This document shows, piece after piece, positions 1-7,681 of a stretch of 55,290 bases of DNA. Origin of the DNA: Deltaproteobacteria bacterium (GTDB lineage Bacteria > Myxococcota_A > Polyangia > Haliangiales > Haliangiaceae); the NCBI GenBank assembly GCA_013813765.1, contig JACCRC010000320.1, positions 1 to 55,290 on the forward strand, read 5' to 3'. The position numbers were made by a program, and so were the translations under genes. Under the pieces are notes generated by a model that was given only the letters and a program-made list of their open reading frames with translations, did not search any database and was not told the origin of the DNA. The stretch's first letter is position 1. Each line of letters opens with the position of its first letter.

Positions 1-139
1 CGACAAGGCCGCCGCGGCACGCTTCGTCGATCAGTACACGCGCTGGGACGACGCGCTGCACGGGGTCATCGCGAAGCGGATCCGCGACGCTCAGCGCTAC
101 CGCTACGCCGTGTTTCGATACGCGGCACTCGGCGAGTAG
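1..139 (+). CDS. C-terminal fragment of an unrecognised protein
   Basis: The window opens inside a gene. The frame beginning at base 2 is open for 45 codons and ends with TAG at 137-139, and its codons show the strong third-position G/C of the neighbours. The visible tail is charged and aromatic (FVDQYTRWDDALHG, then a run rich in Arg/Tyr) and looks like a soluble helical end. No motif identifies the family. It is followed by about 155 bases without a gene. Confidence 0.5.
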   Translation, partial: DKAAAARFVDQYTRWDDALHGVIAKRIRDAQRYRYAVFRYAALGE

Positions 140-219
140 GGGTGCCGCAGCCGCGCCACCCGATCCGATCAACTCGTCCGGTGGCGAGCGGCGGTGAAGC
201 CGGCTCCAGAGCTCCACGT

Positions 220-233
220 GTTGTGTATACAAC
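220..233 (+). promoter_or_regulatory. Possible promoter/operator element before the small membrane protein gene
   Basis: GTTGTGTATACAAC is the only AT-rich stretch between the end of the first gene and the ATG at 295. It contains GTTG/CAAC arms around TGTATA and could serve as a -10 element with a TG extension. There is no convincing -35 box. This is a weak, purely positional call. Confidence 0.2.
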
Positions 234-294
234 TCGTGCAGGATAGCGACGCGCTCGGTGGCTACAGCGCCGTCTGCGCGGGCATGATCGAGCC

Positions 295-687
295 ATGGTC
301 CCCGATCGACTTCGCTGGTGGTTCGTCGTTCACTTCGTTCTCGACGTCGTTGCAGCGGTGCCGATGTTCGTCGCGCCGACACAGTTGCTCGGCTGGCTGG
401 GATGGCCGGCGGTCGATCCGATCGCGACGCGCCTGGTGGCAGCGGCGCTGTTTGGTATCGGGATCGAATCGCTTCTCGGTCGCAACGCCGGTGTGGAGGC
501 GTTCCGCGGCATGCTGAACCTCAAGATCATCTGGTCCGCGACCGCGGCACTCGGCGTGCTGTGGTCGCAGCTCGAAGGCGGCCACGTCGCCGGGTGGGGC
601 GTGTTCGCGATCTTCGCCTCGTTCAACGTGCTGTGGACGAGATATCGGATCTTGCTTTCCGCGCCGCGAGCGGCGGCAGCGGCGTGA
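295..687 (+). CDS. Small four-helix integral membrane protein, unknown function
   Basis: This gene encodes 130 residues with about four hydrophobic segments (roughly residues 8-30, 42-58, 72-92 and 97-115), short loops and almost no charge inside the segments. It is therefore an integral inner-membrane protein. The first segment begins LRWWFVVHFVLDVVAAVP; no catalytic motif is visible and I do not recognise the family by name. The ATG at 295 is the first start in the frame and puts the first helix directly after a short basic N-terminus. The gene is convergent with the lipoprotein gene that follows, with only 4 bases between their stop codons. Confidence 0.7.
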   Translation: MVPDRLRWWFVVHFVLDVVAAVPMFVAPTQLLGWLGWPAVDPIATRLVAAALFGIGIESLLGRNAGVEAFRGMLNLKIIWSATAALGVLWSQLEGGHVAGWGVFAIFASFNVLWTRYRILLSAPRAAAAA

Positions 688-691
688 CCGC

Positions 692-2260
692 TCAGCGGAA
701 CACGTAGACCGCGCCCGACTCCTGCGTGGCATTGTCTGCCTGGTTGCCCTCCAGGCCGACCGCCGAGCTGTCCTCGAGCGGTGCGCCGATCGCGAGCGTC
801 GCGCCGTCTCCGGAGATCCCGATGCCGATCGAGAACCGGTCGGTGAGCGCGGCGTTCGATGCCTTGACGTAGTAGCTCTGGCTCCAGGTCGTGCCGGAGC
901 GCATGTAGACGTAGGCGGCGCCTGCTTCGGATGCGCTGTTGTCGGCGTCGTTACCATTGATGCCAACGTCGGCACCGTCCTCCCAGAACGCGCCAACGAC
1001 GAGGATCGAACCATTGCCGGAGAGCGAGAGGCCCGAGCGGCTGAAGAGATCGTTCGCCCCGGGATTCGATGCCTTGATGTACGCCTGCTGGCTCCACGTC
1101 GTCCCCGTGCGCGTGAACGTGTAGACGGCGCCGGCCTGCGGCGCGGTGTTGTCCGCCTGGTTCCCGTTGATGCCGGGCGCGGCGCTCTCCTCACCGGATG
1201 CGCCGACCGCGAGTGTCGTGCCATCCGTGGACAGCGCGACTGTGGAACCGAACAGATCGCCCGACCCGGTGTTCGACGCCTTCACGAACGCCTGGTGCGA
1301 CCACGTGGTTCCGACCCGCGTCAGCACGTAGACCGCGCCGGAGACCACGATGGCCTCGTTCTGCGCGCCGTTGACCCCGACCGAGCCGCTGCTCTCGAAG
1401 TACGCGCCGACCGCGAGCGTCGCACCGTCGCCGGAGAGCGCGACCGCGCCGCCGAAGCGATCACCCGCACCTGGATTGGACGCCTTGAGATAGGCCTGCT
1501 GGTTCCACGTGGTGCCGGTCCGCACGAACACGTAGGCGGCTCCCGCTTGCGCCATGGTGTTGTCCGTCTGGTTGCCGAAGCCCTGGCTGTCCTCGCCATT
1601 CGCTCCGACCGCGAGCGTCGAGCCGTCGGACGAGAGCGCGATGCTGACGCCGAACTCGTCATTGGCCTCGGTGTTGGAGGCCTTGATGTACGCTTGCTGC
1701 GTCCACGCCGTGCCGGCACGCGTGTACACATAGACCGCACCGGAGCCGAGCGCCGCCTCGTTGGCCTGGTTGCCATTGATTCCAACGGCGGCGCTGTCCT
1801 CACCCGACGCGGACACGGCGAGCATGGAGCCATCCGCGGACAGCGCGAGAGCCGTGCCGAACCTGTCGTTTGCGGCGGGATTGGACGCCTTCAGGTAGGC
1901 CTGCTGCGTCCACGAGGTGCCGGTGCGCGTGAAGACGTAGACCGCGCCTGCGGCCGAAGCGCTGTCGTCCGCCTGGCCAGAAGCACTCGCCTCATACGGC
2001 GCAGCAATGACGAGCGTGGTGCCGTCTGCGGACAGCACGATCGTGCTACCGAAGTTGTCGTTCGTCCCGGTGTTGGACGCCTTGATGTAGTTGCGCTGCA
2101 TCATCGCGCTGAGCGGCGGCACGGCCGCATCCGGTGGGGCGTCGATGTCCCCGCCGGGTGCGTCGATCACGGTCATCGCCGCATCAGGTCGCTCTCCAGT
2201 GACGCTGCCGCATCCACCAAGCACAAAGCATCCAACCAAAAAACCAAGTCGAGTCAACAT
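692..2260 (-). CDS. Seven-repeat FG-GAP-like beta-propeller lipoprotein
   Basis: This is a 522-aa outer-surface or periplasmic lipoprotein. The ATG at 2258-2260 has an AAGGAG ribosome site 8 nt upstream. The signal peptide ends in the lipobox LGGC and is followed by the Asp/Ala/Pro linker typical of lipoproteins in this organism. The rest is seven copies of a module of about 65 residues, each starting with a variant of YIKASNTGTNDNFG, continuing LSADGTTLAVGA and ending SGAVYVFTRTGTTW. Seven such blades would close one integrin-alpha-like FG-GAP propeller, so an adhesive or ligand-binding role is the obvious inference. No enzyme motif is present. An open frame continues far upstream of 2260, but it lies antisense to two real genes and is not part of the protein. 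The DNA repeats are diverged, so this is not a recent expansion. Confidence 0.9.
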   Translation of the reverse strand: MLTRLGFLVGCFVLGGCGSVTGERPDAAMTVIDAPGGDIDAPPDAAVPPLSAMMQRNYIKASNTGTNDNFGSTIVLSADGTTLVIAAPYEASASGQADDSASAAGAVYVFTRTGTSWTQQAYLKASNPAANDRFGTALALSADGSMLAVSASGEDSAAVGINGNQANEAALGSGAVYVYTRAGTAWTQQAYIKASNTEANDEFGVSIALSSDGSTLAVGANGEDSQGFGNQTDNTMAQAGAAYVFVRTGTTWNQQAYLKASNPGAGDRFGGAVALSGDGATLAVGAYFESSGSVGVNGAQNEAIVVSGAVYVLTRVGTTWSHQAFVKASNTGSGDLFGSTVALSTDGTTLAVGASGEESAAPGINGNQADNTAPQAGAVYTFTRTGTTWSQQAYIKASNPGANDLFSRSGLSLSGNGSILVVGAFWEDGADVGINGNDADNSASEAGAAYVYMRSGTTWSQSYYVKASNAALTDRFSIGIGISGDGATLAIGAPLEDSSAVGLEGNQADNATQESGAVYVFR

Positions 2261-2317
2261 GATCAAGCTCCTTCGCGGGTCGTAGACTCTATCAACATTC
2301 CTCTGGATTCGACGAAA

Positions 2318-2716
2318 ATGCGCTGTGCTCGGCGTCACGAGGCCGTCCTCACGCGTCGGGCGAAGACCGCGCAAACACTGCGCCTCCCGCGCGAGCCGCG
2401 CGCAATAGATGCTGTCGCCATCGAGAATCTCGGCGACGTGAATGGCTTGGCGCTTGCTGTCGAGGACAACGCGGGCCGCCCGACCGGGATCGTGACGAAG
2501 CTCGATATGATGGGGTGTCGCGGCGAGCAGAGAGCCACGGCGCGCGAGGTCATGATGCCGCGCGCGATGGTGCTCGACATCGACGCGACGATCGCCGACG
2601 CGGCACGCGTGATGGCGCGCGAGGGCTTTCACCACCTTCTGGTGGTCGACGGGGACCGCACGCTCCAGGGCGTGATCTCGACGTTCGACATCACGCGGTG
2701 GATCGCGACGCGCTGA
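2318..2716 (+). CDS. Short CBS-domain protein (one complete CBS motif plus a partial one)
   Basis: This gene encodes 132 residues. The second half is a clear CBS motif: VMMPRAMVLDIDATIADAAR, then GFHHLLVVDGDRTLQGVIST and FDITRWI. The preceding LALAVEDNAGRPTGIVTKLD looks like only the last strands of a first CBS motif, so the usual two-CBS Bateman module is incomplete at its N-terminus. CBS pairs usually bind adenine nucleotides and regulate a partner; here there is no attached effector domain. The ATG at 2318 is the first plausible start after the divergent lipoprotein gene, only 57 bases away, and no good ribosome site precedes it. The N-terminus is Arg-rich and poorly conserved-looking, so the start is uncertain. 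MYG1 follows 21 bases downstream. Confidence 0.7.
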   Translation: MRCARRHEAVLTRRAKTAQTLRLPREPRAIDAVAIENLGDVNGLALAVEDNAGRPTGIVTKLDMMGCRGEQRATAREVMMPRAMVLDIDATIADAARVMAREGFHHLLVVDGDRTLQGVISTFDITRWIATR

Positions 2717-2737
2717 TGCTAGGGTGCGCGACTCACC

Positions 2738-3607
2738 GTGCACACCATTGTCACTCACCCGGGCGGCGCCCATAAAGACGACCTGCTTGCGGTCTGCGTC
2801 CTCGCGGCCATCCACGGCTGTCCCGTCGTCAGGCGCGAGCCGACACCGGAGGAGCTCGCGGATCCGGCGGTTGCGGTCGTCGACATCGGCGGTGTTCACG
2901 ATCCGGCGCGCTCGAACTTCGACCACCACCACTTTCCGCGAGAGCACGCCCCGACGTGCGCGCTCAGCCTCGTCCTCGATCACCTCGGGCTGTATCAGGA
3001 CGCGCTGCAGTTCTGCGACTGGCTCGAGACCGCGGAGTGGTTCGACTCGCGCGGCCCCAAGAAGACAGGCGAGTGGCTGGGCGTGCCGCGTCGCGCGATC
3101 TCTCAGCTCAACTCGCCGATCGACATGACCCTGCTGCGGCGCTTCGCGCAGTCCGCGCGCATCGAGCCGACGGATCCGATCTACGCGTTCATGAAGATGG
3201 TCGGAGACGACCTGCTCGAGTATCTGCGCGTCGCTCGCGAGCGCCTCGACTTCATCGACGGGCGCGTCGAGCGATGGACGGTTCCGTGCGGACAGGACGT
3301 CCTCGAAGCGCTGTTCCTTCCGCGCAGCGAGCCTGCCGCGGACGAGCCGAGCTCCATGATGGGCAGCTACATCCGCGCCCGAAAGCTCGAGGGCGTGATC
3401 GCCGCCATCGTGTATCCGGATCGCCGCGGCGAGGGCTTCGGCATCGGGCGCTACGAGGACCATCCCGCGCTCGACTTCTCGCGCGTCGAGGGCGAGCCGG
3501 ATGTGCACTTCGCACACAAGAGCGGCTTCATGTGCAAGACGACCGCGACGGACCCGGCCCGGCTCAAGGAGCTGATCGCGCTCAGTCGTTTGCCGCCCCG
3601 GCGTTGA
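2738..3607 (+). CDS. MYG1-family (UPF0160) metal-dependent hydrolase/exonuclease
   Basis: This is a 289-aa cytoplasmic protein starting at GTG 2738. The N-terminus THPGGAHKDDLLAVCVLAAI matches the family signature TH-x-G-x-x-H-x-D-E/D-x-LA, and FDHHHFP (about residues 62-68) corresponds to the second metal-binding DHH motif of this DHH-like superfamily. The length is somewhat below that of eukaryotic MYG1, as is normal for bacterial members. Human MYG1 is a 3'-5' RNA exonuclease; the bacterial role is not established. It lies 21 bases after the CBS gene and could be co-transcribed with it. Confidence 0.82.
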   Translation: MHTIVTHPGGAHKDDLLAVCVLAAIHGCPVVRREPTPEELADPAVAVVDIGGVHDPARSNFDHHHFPREHAPTCALSLVLDHLGLYQDALQFCDWLETAEWFDSRGPKKTGEWLGVPRRAISQLNSPIDMTLLRRFAQSARIEPTDPIYAFMKMVGDDLLEYLRVARERLDFIDGRVERWTVPCGQDVLEALFLPRSEPAADEPSSMMGSYIRARKLEGVIAAIVYPDRRGEGFGIGRYEDHPALDFSRVEGEPDVHFAHKSGFMCKTTATDPARLKELIALSRLPPRR

Positions 3608-3643
3608 TCCACGCGCCCCTTCGATCCGACGCGTGTGCCCGGG

Positions 3644-4957
3644 TTAGCGAACGCCGCCGCCTGCTGCCGACAGCACGCGGGCGAATCCGAGGCTCGCCGT
3701 GAAACCGAACTCTCTCGCGGGCGCGACGAAGGCCGGAGCGATCTGGAGCTGGATGACGTTACGACCGAGCTCGACATTCAGCAGGTAGCCGCCCCAGATG
3801 CTGCCGGCGAGGGTCTCGTAGCGGACGTCCCATAGCGCACCGGCGGACAGGTGGTGATCGAGGAGGCCGTCGTTGGTGAGGCCGAGCTGCGCAGTGAAGC
3901 CGACCTCGCCGGCGAAGTGAACGCCGCGCGAACCGTTGGGAAGGGTGATGCCCGCGCCGATGTGGAGCGGCGCCGAGATCCGCGGCAACGAGATGTAGTA
4001 GCCGACGAGCAGCGCGGTGGTTGGCTGTTCGCTCCTCAGTGGACCGGTGAGCAGCACCGTGAAGTCGATCACGCGGTCCTTGCGCGCCGGCCAGTTGATC
4101 GCCTCCAGCGGGTGGAGCGCGCTCGTGTCCTCGTCGGCCTCACCGACGCCGAGGATGCGATCGGTGAGTGACTGCAGCTCCGGCGCGTCGATCACGAAGG
4201 GCAAGGCGCGCCAGATCTCGAGCTCGTAGTCGGGGTTTCGCGTGCCGACCACGAACGCGCGCAACACGCCTTCGATCGACAGCGTCGCGACGCGAACCGC
4301 GTGCGTGCGGCCGTCGGCGTTCTTCGCCGAGTCGAGATGCCCGTCGCCGTAGGTCTTCCACGAGCGGCCGGCGCGGTCGCGCACCACGCGGCCTTTGTCG
4401 TTCCATTGATCGTGATAGACGAGCGACGCGGCGGCACTCGACGCGGAACGGTTGAAGCCCATGTGGCCGGCCGAGTACGCGTCGTGCAGGAAGTGATCGG
4501 CGAAGGCGGCCTCGAACAGCGCGAGCTGGAGGCCGTTGACCGCGTCGAGGCCGATCTTCTTGGACGCGTCGAGCGCAGTGCCTACGGCCTGGCTGTGATA
4601 GCGCCACCACTCGCGCGTCGCGTACGGATGAAAGTGCGTCGAGTTGCCGAGCGCGAGTGCGTAGTACTGCTTGCGGCTCGAAGCCTTCCATCCGGCTCGC
4701 GTCGAGAGGAAGTCCGCCGGTCCACCGAATCGATCGCCGGCGAGCGCCGTCGCCTGCCCGTAGAGTTGCGCGGAGACGTGCAGGTTGTCGCACGCGATCC
4801 CGAGCCGTATGCGCAGCGCGGGCTCGCCCTCGGTTCCGATCTCGGCCCGCAACACGTCGCACGCCTTGCGATAGCTCTCGGTGCCGAGGCTCACGTGCTC
4901 GACGTAGTCCCAGCCGGCACTCAGCAAGGCCGATACGAGGACGAGGATCCGCACCAT
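3644..4957 (-). CDS. Secreted S1/P1-nuclease / phospholipase-C-like protein with a C-terminal barrel-like region
   Basis: This gene encodes 437 residues. After a signal peptide (MVRILVLVSALLSAG) the predicted mature protein starts WDYVEH, reproducing the Trp1/His6 zinc ligands of S1/P1 nucleases, whose free amino terminus binds zinc. Around residues 150-162 the string HFLHDAYSAGH gives H-x3-D-x5-H with exactly the spacing of P1 nuclease His116/Asp120/His126. THFHPYA, about 50 residues earlier, may hold another ligand. The final 140 residues alternate hydrophobic and polar residues with many Gly/aromatics (LLVGYYISLPRISAPLHIGA), like outer-membrane strands. A nuclease or phospholipase active at the surface is an inference. 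I chose ATG 4957; a TTG at 4978 would add seven residues before the signal peptide. Confidence 0.65.
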   Translation of the reverse strand: MVRILVLVSALLSAGWDYVEHVSLGTESYRKACDVLRAEIGTEGEPALRIRLGIACDNLHVSAQLYGQATALAGDRFGGPADFLSTRAGWKASSRKQYYALALGNSTHFHPYATREWWRYHSQAVGTALDASKKIGLDAVNGLQLALFEAAFADHFLHDAYSAGHMGFNRSASSAAASLVYHDQWNDKGRVVRDRAGRSWKTYGDGHLDSAKNADGRTHAVRVATLSIEGVLRAFVVGTRNPDYELEIWRALPFVIDAPELQSLTDRILGVGEADEDTSALHPLEAINWPARKDRVIDFTVLLTGPLRSEQPTTALLVGYYISLPRISAPLHIGAGITLPNGSRGVHFAGEVGFTAQLGLTNDGLLDHHLSAGALWDVRYETLAGSIWGGYLLNVELGRNVIQLQIAPAFVAPAREFGFTASLGFARVLSAAGGGVR

Positions 4958-5031
4958 CTGAAACGGTAGCACCCTCAAACCGGCTTACGCAGGCCTTACA
5001 CACGTTCTGCTTCGAGCCGGGTCATCACGGC

Positions 5032-5265
5032 ATGACGAAATTGCCAGCCCTCGTTCTCGTGTCGTCCCTTGCCCTCGGCTGTAGCCACGCAGCGCCGCCT
5101 GCGCCGGCGCCGCCACCTCCGGACGCGGCCACGACAGCCGCGCCGCTCCAGGATCCCGAGCGTTGCAAGCGCCCGACGCGCGCGTATCCGCGCTGGTGTG
5201 ATGAGGTCGTTCGCGAACGCGTGAAGGTGAAGGAGGCAGAGGGTGCGAAGGGAGATCCGCAGTGA
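5032..5265 (+). CDS. Small proline-rich lipoprotein
   Basis: This gene encodes 77 residues: signal peptide MTKLPALVLVSSLALGC with lipobox LALGC, a Pro/Ala linker, then a short charged tail containing two Cys (ERCKRPTRAYPRWCDE). It starts at ATG 5032, about 75 bases from the divergent nuclease-like gene. Its TGA overlaps the GTG of the ferritin-like gene (GTGA), so the two are translationally coupled. The function is unknown. Confidence 0.72.
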   Translation: MTKLPALVLVSSLALGCSHAAPPAPAPPPPDAATTAAPLQDPERCKRPTRAYPRWCDEVVRERVKVKEAEGAKGDPQ

Positions 5266-5978
5266 TCGACCTCGCCAGCAACGACTCACTCCTCGCGCGG
5301 TTCGCGCGTGACCTCGACGGCCAGGCGATAACGGCACCGATCTCGATCGATGTGCCGCACGCGGATCGCGAGGTCGCCCGCGTCGCGTGGGCCCATCGCA
5401 TCGTCGACGAGTACCGATCCGTCGCCGTGTTTGGCGAGCTGCTGGTGTTGCTCGCCAACCTCGAAGCTCCGTATCCGGCGCTGTGTGCCGTGCAGCGCCT
5501 GATCGGCGACGAGCTGCGGCACGCGCGACTGTGTGCCGCGGCCGTCGACTGGCTGGGTGGTACCGAGGAGCTCGACGTCGATCTCTCGCACCTCGCCTTG
5601 CCACCGCGGCGCGCGGGCGAGAGCAGCGGCCGACGCGCCGCGGAGATCATCGCGCGCGAGCTCGTGGTCGCCGAGGAGGAGTCGATCGTGGTGCTCGCCG
5701 CTTGCCGGGACGCAGCGACGGAGCCGGCGTTTCGCGCCGTGCTTGCCACGCTCCTGCGTGACGAGGTGCGGCATGCGGCGGCGGGCCGCGCCCTGTACCG
5801 TCTGTTCGACGAAGGGGCCGCGCTCGCGCGCACGATCACGGACGCGGATCACGCCGAGCTTGCCGCAGTGATGGCGGCCGATCGCGCCGAGCTCCGCGAG
5901 GTCTACCGGGCAGCCGCGCGCGGGGGGCCGGGTCGCACGCTGGGAGCGTCGATCACGACGCGCGACCTTTTCCCGTGA
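5262..5978 (+). CDS. Ferritin-like diiron protein
   Basis: This is a 238-aa cytoplasmic, mostly helical protein. Two E-x-x-H motifs, GDELRHARLC (about residue 85) and RDEVRHAAAG (about residue 165), together with further Glu in VAEEESIVVLAA, fit the four-helix ferritin-like fold that holds a diiron centre with two EExxH-type half-sites. It could be an oxidase or hydroxylase; the exact subfamily cannot be told from motifs. The GTG start overlaps the stop of the small lipoprotein upstream. Confidence 0.75.
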   Translation: MIDLASNDSLLARFARDLDGQAITAPISIDVPHADREVARVAWAHRIVDEYRSVAVFGELLVLLANLEAPYPALCAVQRLIGDELRHARLCAAAVDWLGGTEELDVDLSHLALPPRRAGESSGRRAAEIIARELVVAEEESIVVLAACRDAATEPAFRAVLATLLRDEVRHAAAGRALYRLFDEGAALARTITDADHAELAAVMAADRAELREVYRAAARGGPGRTLGASITTRDLFP

Positions 5979-6111
5979 CGGGCGGTCACGATGTGCGCGG
6001 TCGCACCCCGGCGTCATCTCGAACGAAGGGGACCCGATGCGCAACGCGCGTAACGCTGGGCCCTTCCGCTTCTCTGCCGTAAGCCGGCTTGCGATCGGTT
6101 CGATTTATCGA

Positions 6112-6141
6112 CATGTGCACATGAATTGCACTGCTGAGCAG
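6112..6141. promoter_or_regulatory. Two adjacent palindromes upstream of the receiver gene
   Basis: In the 191-base gap before the response regulator, CATGTGCACATG (6112-6123) is a perfect 12-base palindrome, and CTGCTGAGCAG (6131-6141) is a 5-1-5 inverted repeat. They lie in the most AT-rich part of the gap and 29-58 bases before the start codon. That position would suit an operator or promoter-proximal binding site. No protein partner can be named. Confidence 0.3.
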
Positions 6142-6169
6142 TCTCTTGAAGCGCTTAGCAGAAGGCAGC

Positions 6170-6550
6170 ATGTCGATGGCACCCTCGGTCTCGGTGCTCG
6201 TGGTCGACGACGATCCCGACATCCGCGAGGTGACCGAGATGACCCTTCGCGCCTCCGGGTTCTCCGTCAAAACTGCGGCGAACGGCAAGGAAGCGCTGGA
6301 CATGCTGGAGTCGGTGTGTCCCGAGCTCATCCTGCTCGACGTGATGATGCCGATCATGGACGGTCCCGAGTTTCGCCAGTGTCAGCGTCGAAGCCCGAAC
6401 CTGGTGCGCATCCCGACGGTGGTCATGACCGCCTCGAGCGCCGAGCCGTGGCTCGACGTCGCGATCGCCGACACCTTGCGCAAGCCCGTCGGGAGAGACG
6501 CGCTACTTCGGGTCGTGCAGCGATTTTGCTGTGCGCCCGAACCGCACTGA
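6170..6550 (+). CDS. Stand-alone response-regulator receiver domain
   Basis: This gene encodes 126 residues, a single REC domain with no output domain. The acidic pocket is in LVVDDDPDIREVTE, the phospho-acceptor Asp in ELILLDVMMPIMDG, the switch Thr in VVMTASS, and the conserved Lys in LRKPVGRDALL. It would act by protein-protein contact, as CheY-type or single-domain regulators do. I use the ATG at 6170 (6176 is an alternative); a TTG at 6146 is possible but has no support. No histidine kinase is adjacent. Confidence 0.88.
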   Translation: MSMAPSVSVLVVDDDPDIREVTEMTLRASGFSVKTAANGKEALDMLESVCPELILLDVMMPIMDGPEFRQCQRRSPNLVRIPTVVMTASSAEPWLDVAIADTLRKPVGRDALLRVVQRFCCAPEPH

Positions 6551-6561
6551 CCAGTGACGCC

Positions 6562-7524
6562 TCACGGCATCGGCTGGCAGGCGCCGTCGTGCAGCACGCC
6601 CGCGCCGCGGGAGTTCGCGGTGCACTCGTTGCCGTACGTCACGCCGTCGCAGCCGCAGACCGGCGCGTACTGCTGGGTGCAGAAGTCGGGGCGCGTCTCG
6701 CAGACGCCCTGGCCATCGGCGTGACCGCAGATCGCGTTGCGCTGGAAGTGGCAGAACTGCGCGTCGTTGCACGTGTCGCCCGCGCGACCACCGCACTGCA
6801 CCGCGCACTCGCCCTCGGCGCTGACCGCGGCGCCGGCCGCAGCGGCCATGCACGCGTTGCCGTAGGTGACGCCGTCGCAACCGCAGACCGGCTGGTACTG
6901 CTCGGTGCAGGCCTGCGGCATCCTCTCGCACGTGCCCAGCTGATCGGCAGCGCCGCAGGTCGCATCGAGCGAGTACGCGCAGTACTCACCCGCGCCGCAC
7001 TGCAGGCCCTGGAGCCCGCCGCACGAGCGATCGAGGCAAGCGCCGTCCTTGCAGCTGATCGCGAAGTCGTAGTTCGCGGCAACCGGCGAGCCGGTGAGCG
7101 CGCCGTACGTGGTGACGACGAAGCGGTACTTGCCGGCAGTCGAGGGCAGCGCGAGGCAGGAGTTCAGCGAACCGTCGCCGCAGTCATCGTTCCAGGCCTT
7201 GAGCACCCAGGCGTTTCCGTTGCGCCGGTACGCGGCGAGCACCAGATCGCTGCCCTGGGCCGAGCGCGCGTCGAGGCGCACGAGGGCCGCGCCGCCCGTC
7301 CAGGTGAAGTCGTATGCGTGGAAGGACTTCGCAACCGTGACGCGGCCGCTCGCGGACTGGTTCATGCCGAGCGCGCCCTTGAGCGTGGGGAACCTGAAGG
7401 AGTCTTCCTTGCCGTCAACCTCGATCGACTCGACGCTCGCGACGTCGAGGTCGGCCTTGTCGTGTTCGGAGGTACAGGCAGCAAGAGAAACGAGCAGAAC
7501 AAAGCTAGTGGTCAGGGACTTCAT
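6562..7524 (-). CDS. Lipoprotein with two Kazal-type protease-inhibitor domains
   Basis: This gene encodes 320 residues. The signal peptide MKSLTTSFVLLVSLAAC carries a lipobox. A beta-rich region (about 40-165, with FVVTTYGALTG) resembling a pre-peptidase C-terminal type fold is followed by two Kazal modules, each with the signature PVCGCDGVTYGN (about residues 220 and 300) and flanking Cys. Kazal domains inhibit serine proteases, so this is probably a surface-exposed protection factor or a ligand for host or prey proteases. The start at 7524 is preferred over an upstream frame extension because it begins the signal peptide. Its 3' end faces the receiver gene with 11 bases between them. Confidence 0.88.
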   Translation of the reverse strand: MKSLTTSFVLLVSLAACTSEHDKADLDVASVESIEVDGKEDSFRFPTLKGALGMNQSASGRVTVAKSFHAYDFTWTGGAALVRLDARSAQGSDLVLAAYRRNGNAWVLKAWNDDCGDGSLNSCLALPSTAGKYRFVVTTYGALTGSPVAANYDFAISCKDGACLDRSCGGLQGLQCGAGEYCAYSLDATCGAADQLGTCERMPQACTEQYQPVCGCDGVTYGNACMAAAAGAAVSAEGECAVQCGGRAGDTCNDAQFCHFQRNAICGHADGQGVCETRPDFCTQQYAPVCGCDGVTYGNECTANSRGAGVLHDGACQPMP

Positions 7525-7681
7525 AGGCCTGGCGCCCTGAGCAATCAACGTACCGCCTCAACATGTGGGAATTCGCGGGCGTAGCGCGTTCACGAGGCCA
7601 AAATCCGTGACAAGTCGGCGCACTCACCCACTCGAGTAGCCAGCGACACGGCGAGTGTCGCGACCGAGGCTATGCTGCAGC

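Noticed and set aside
1295..2317. Long plus-strand frame running into the CBS gene
   Set aside because: It is antisense to the repeat lipoprotein; its translation is Arg/Asp/Gly-rich, has no domain, and simply mirrors the regular repeats on the other strand. Only the part from 2318 looks like protein.
2261..3517. N-terminal extension of the repeat lipoprotein frame
   Set aside because: It overlaps the CBS and MYG1 genes on the opposite strand, while a perfect signal peptide and ribosome site exist at 2260.
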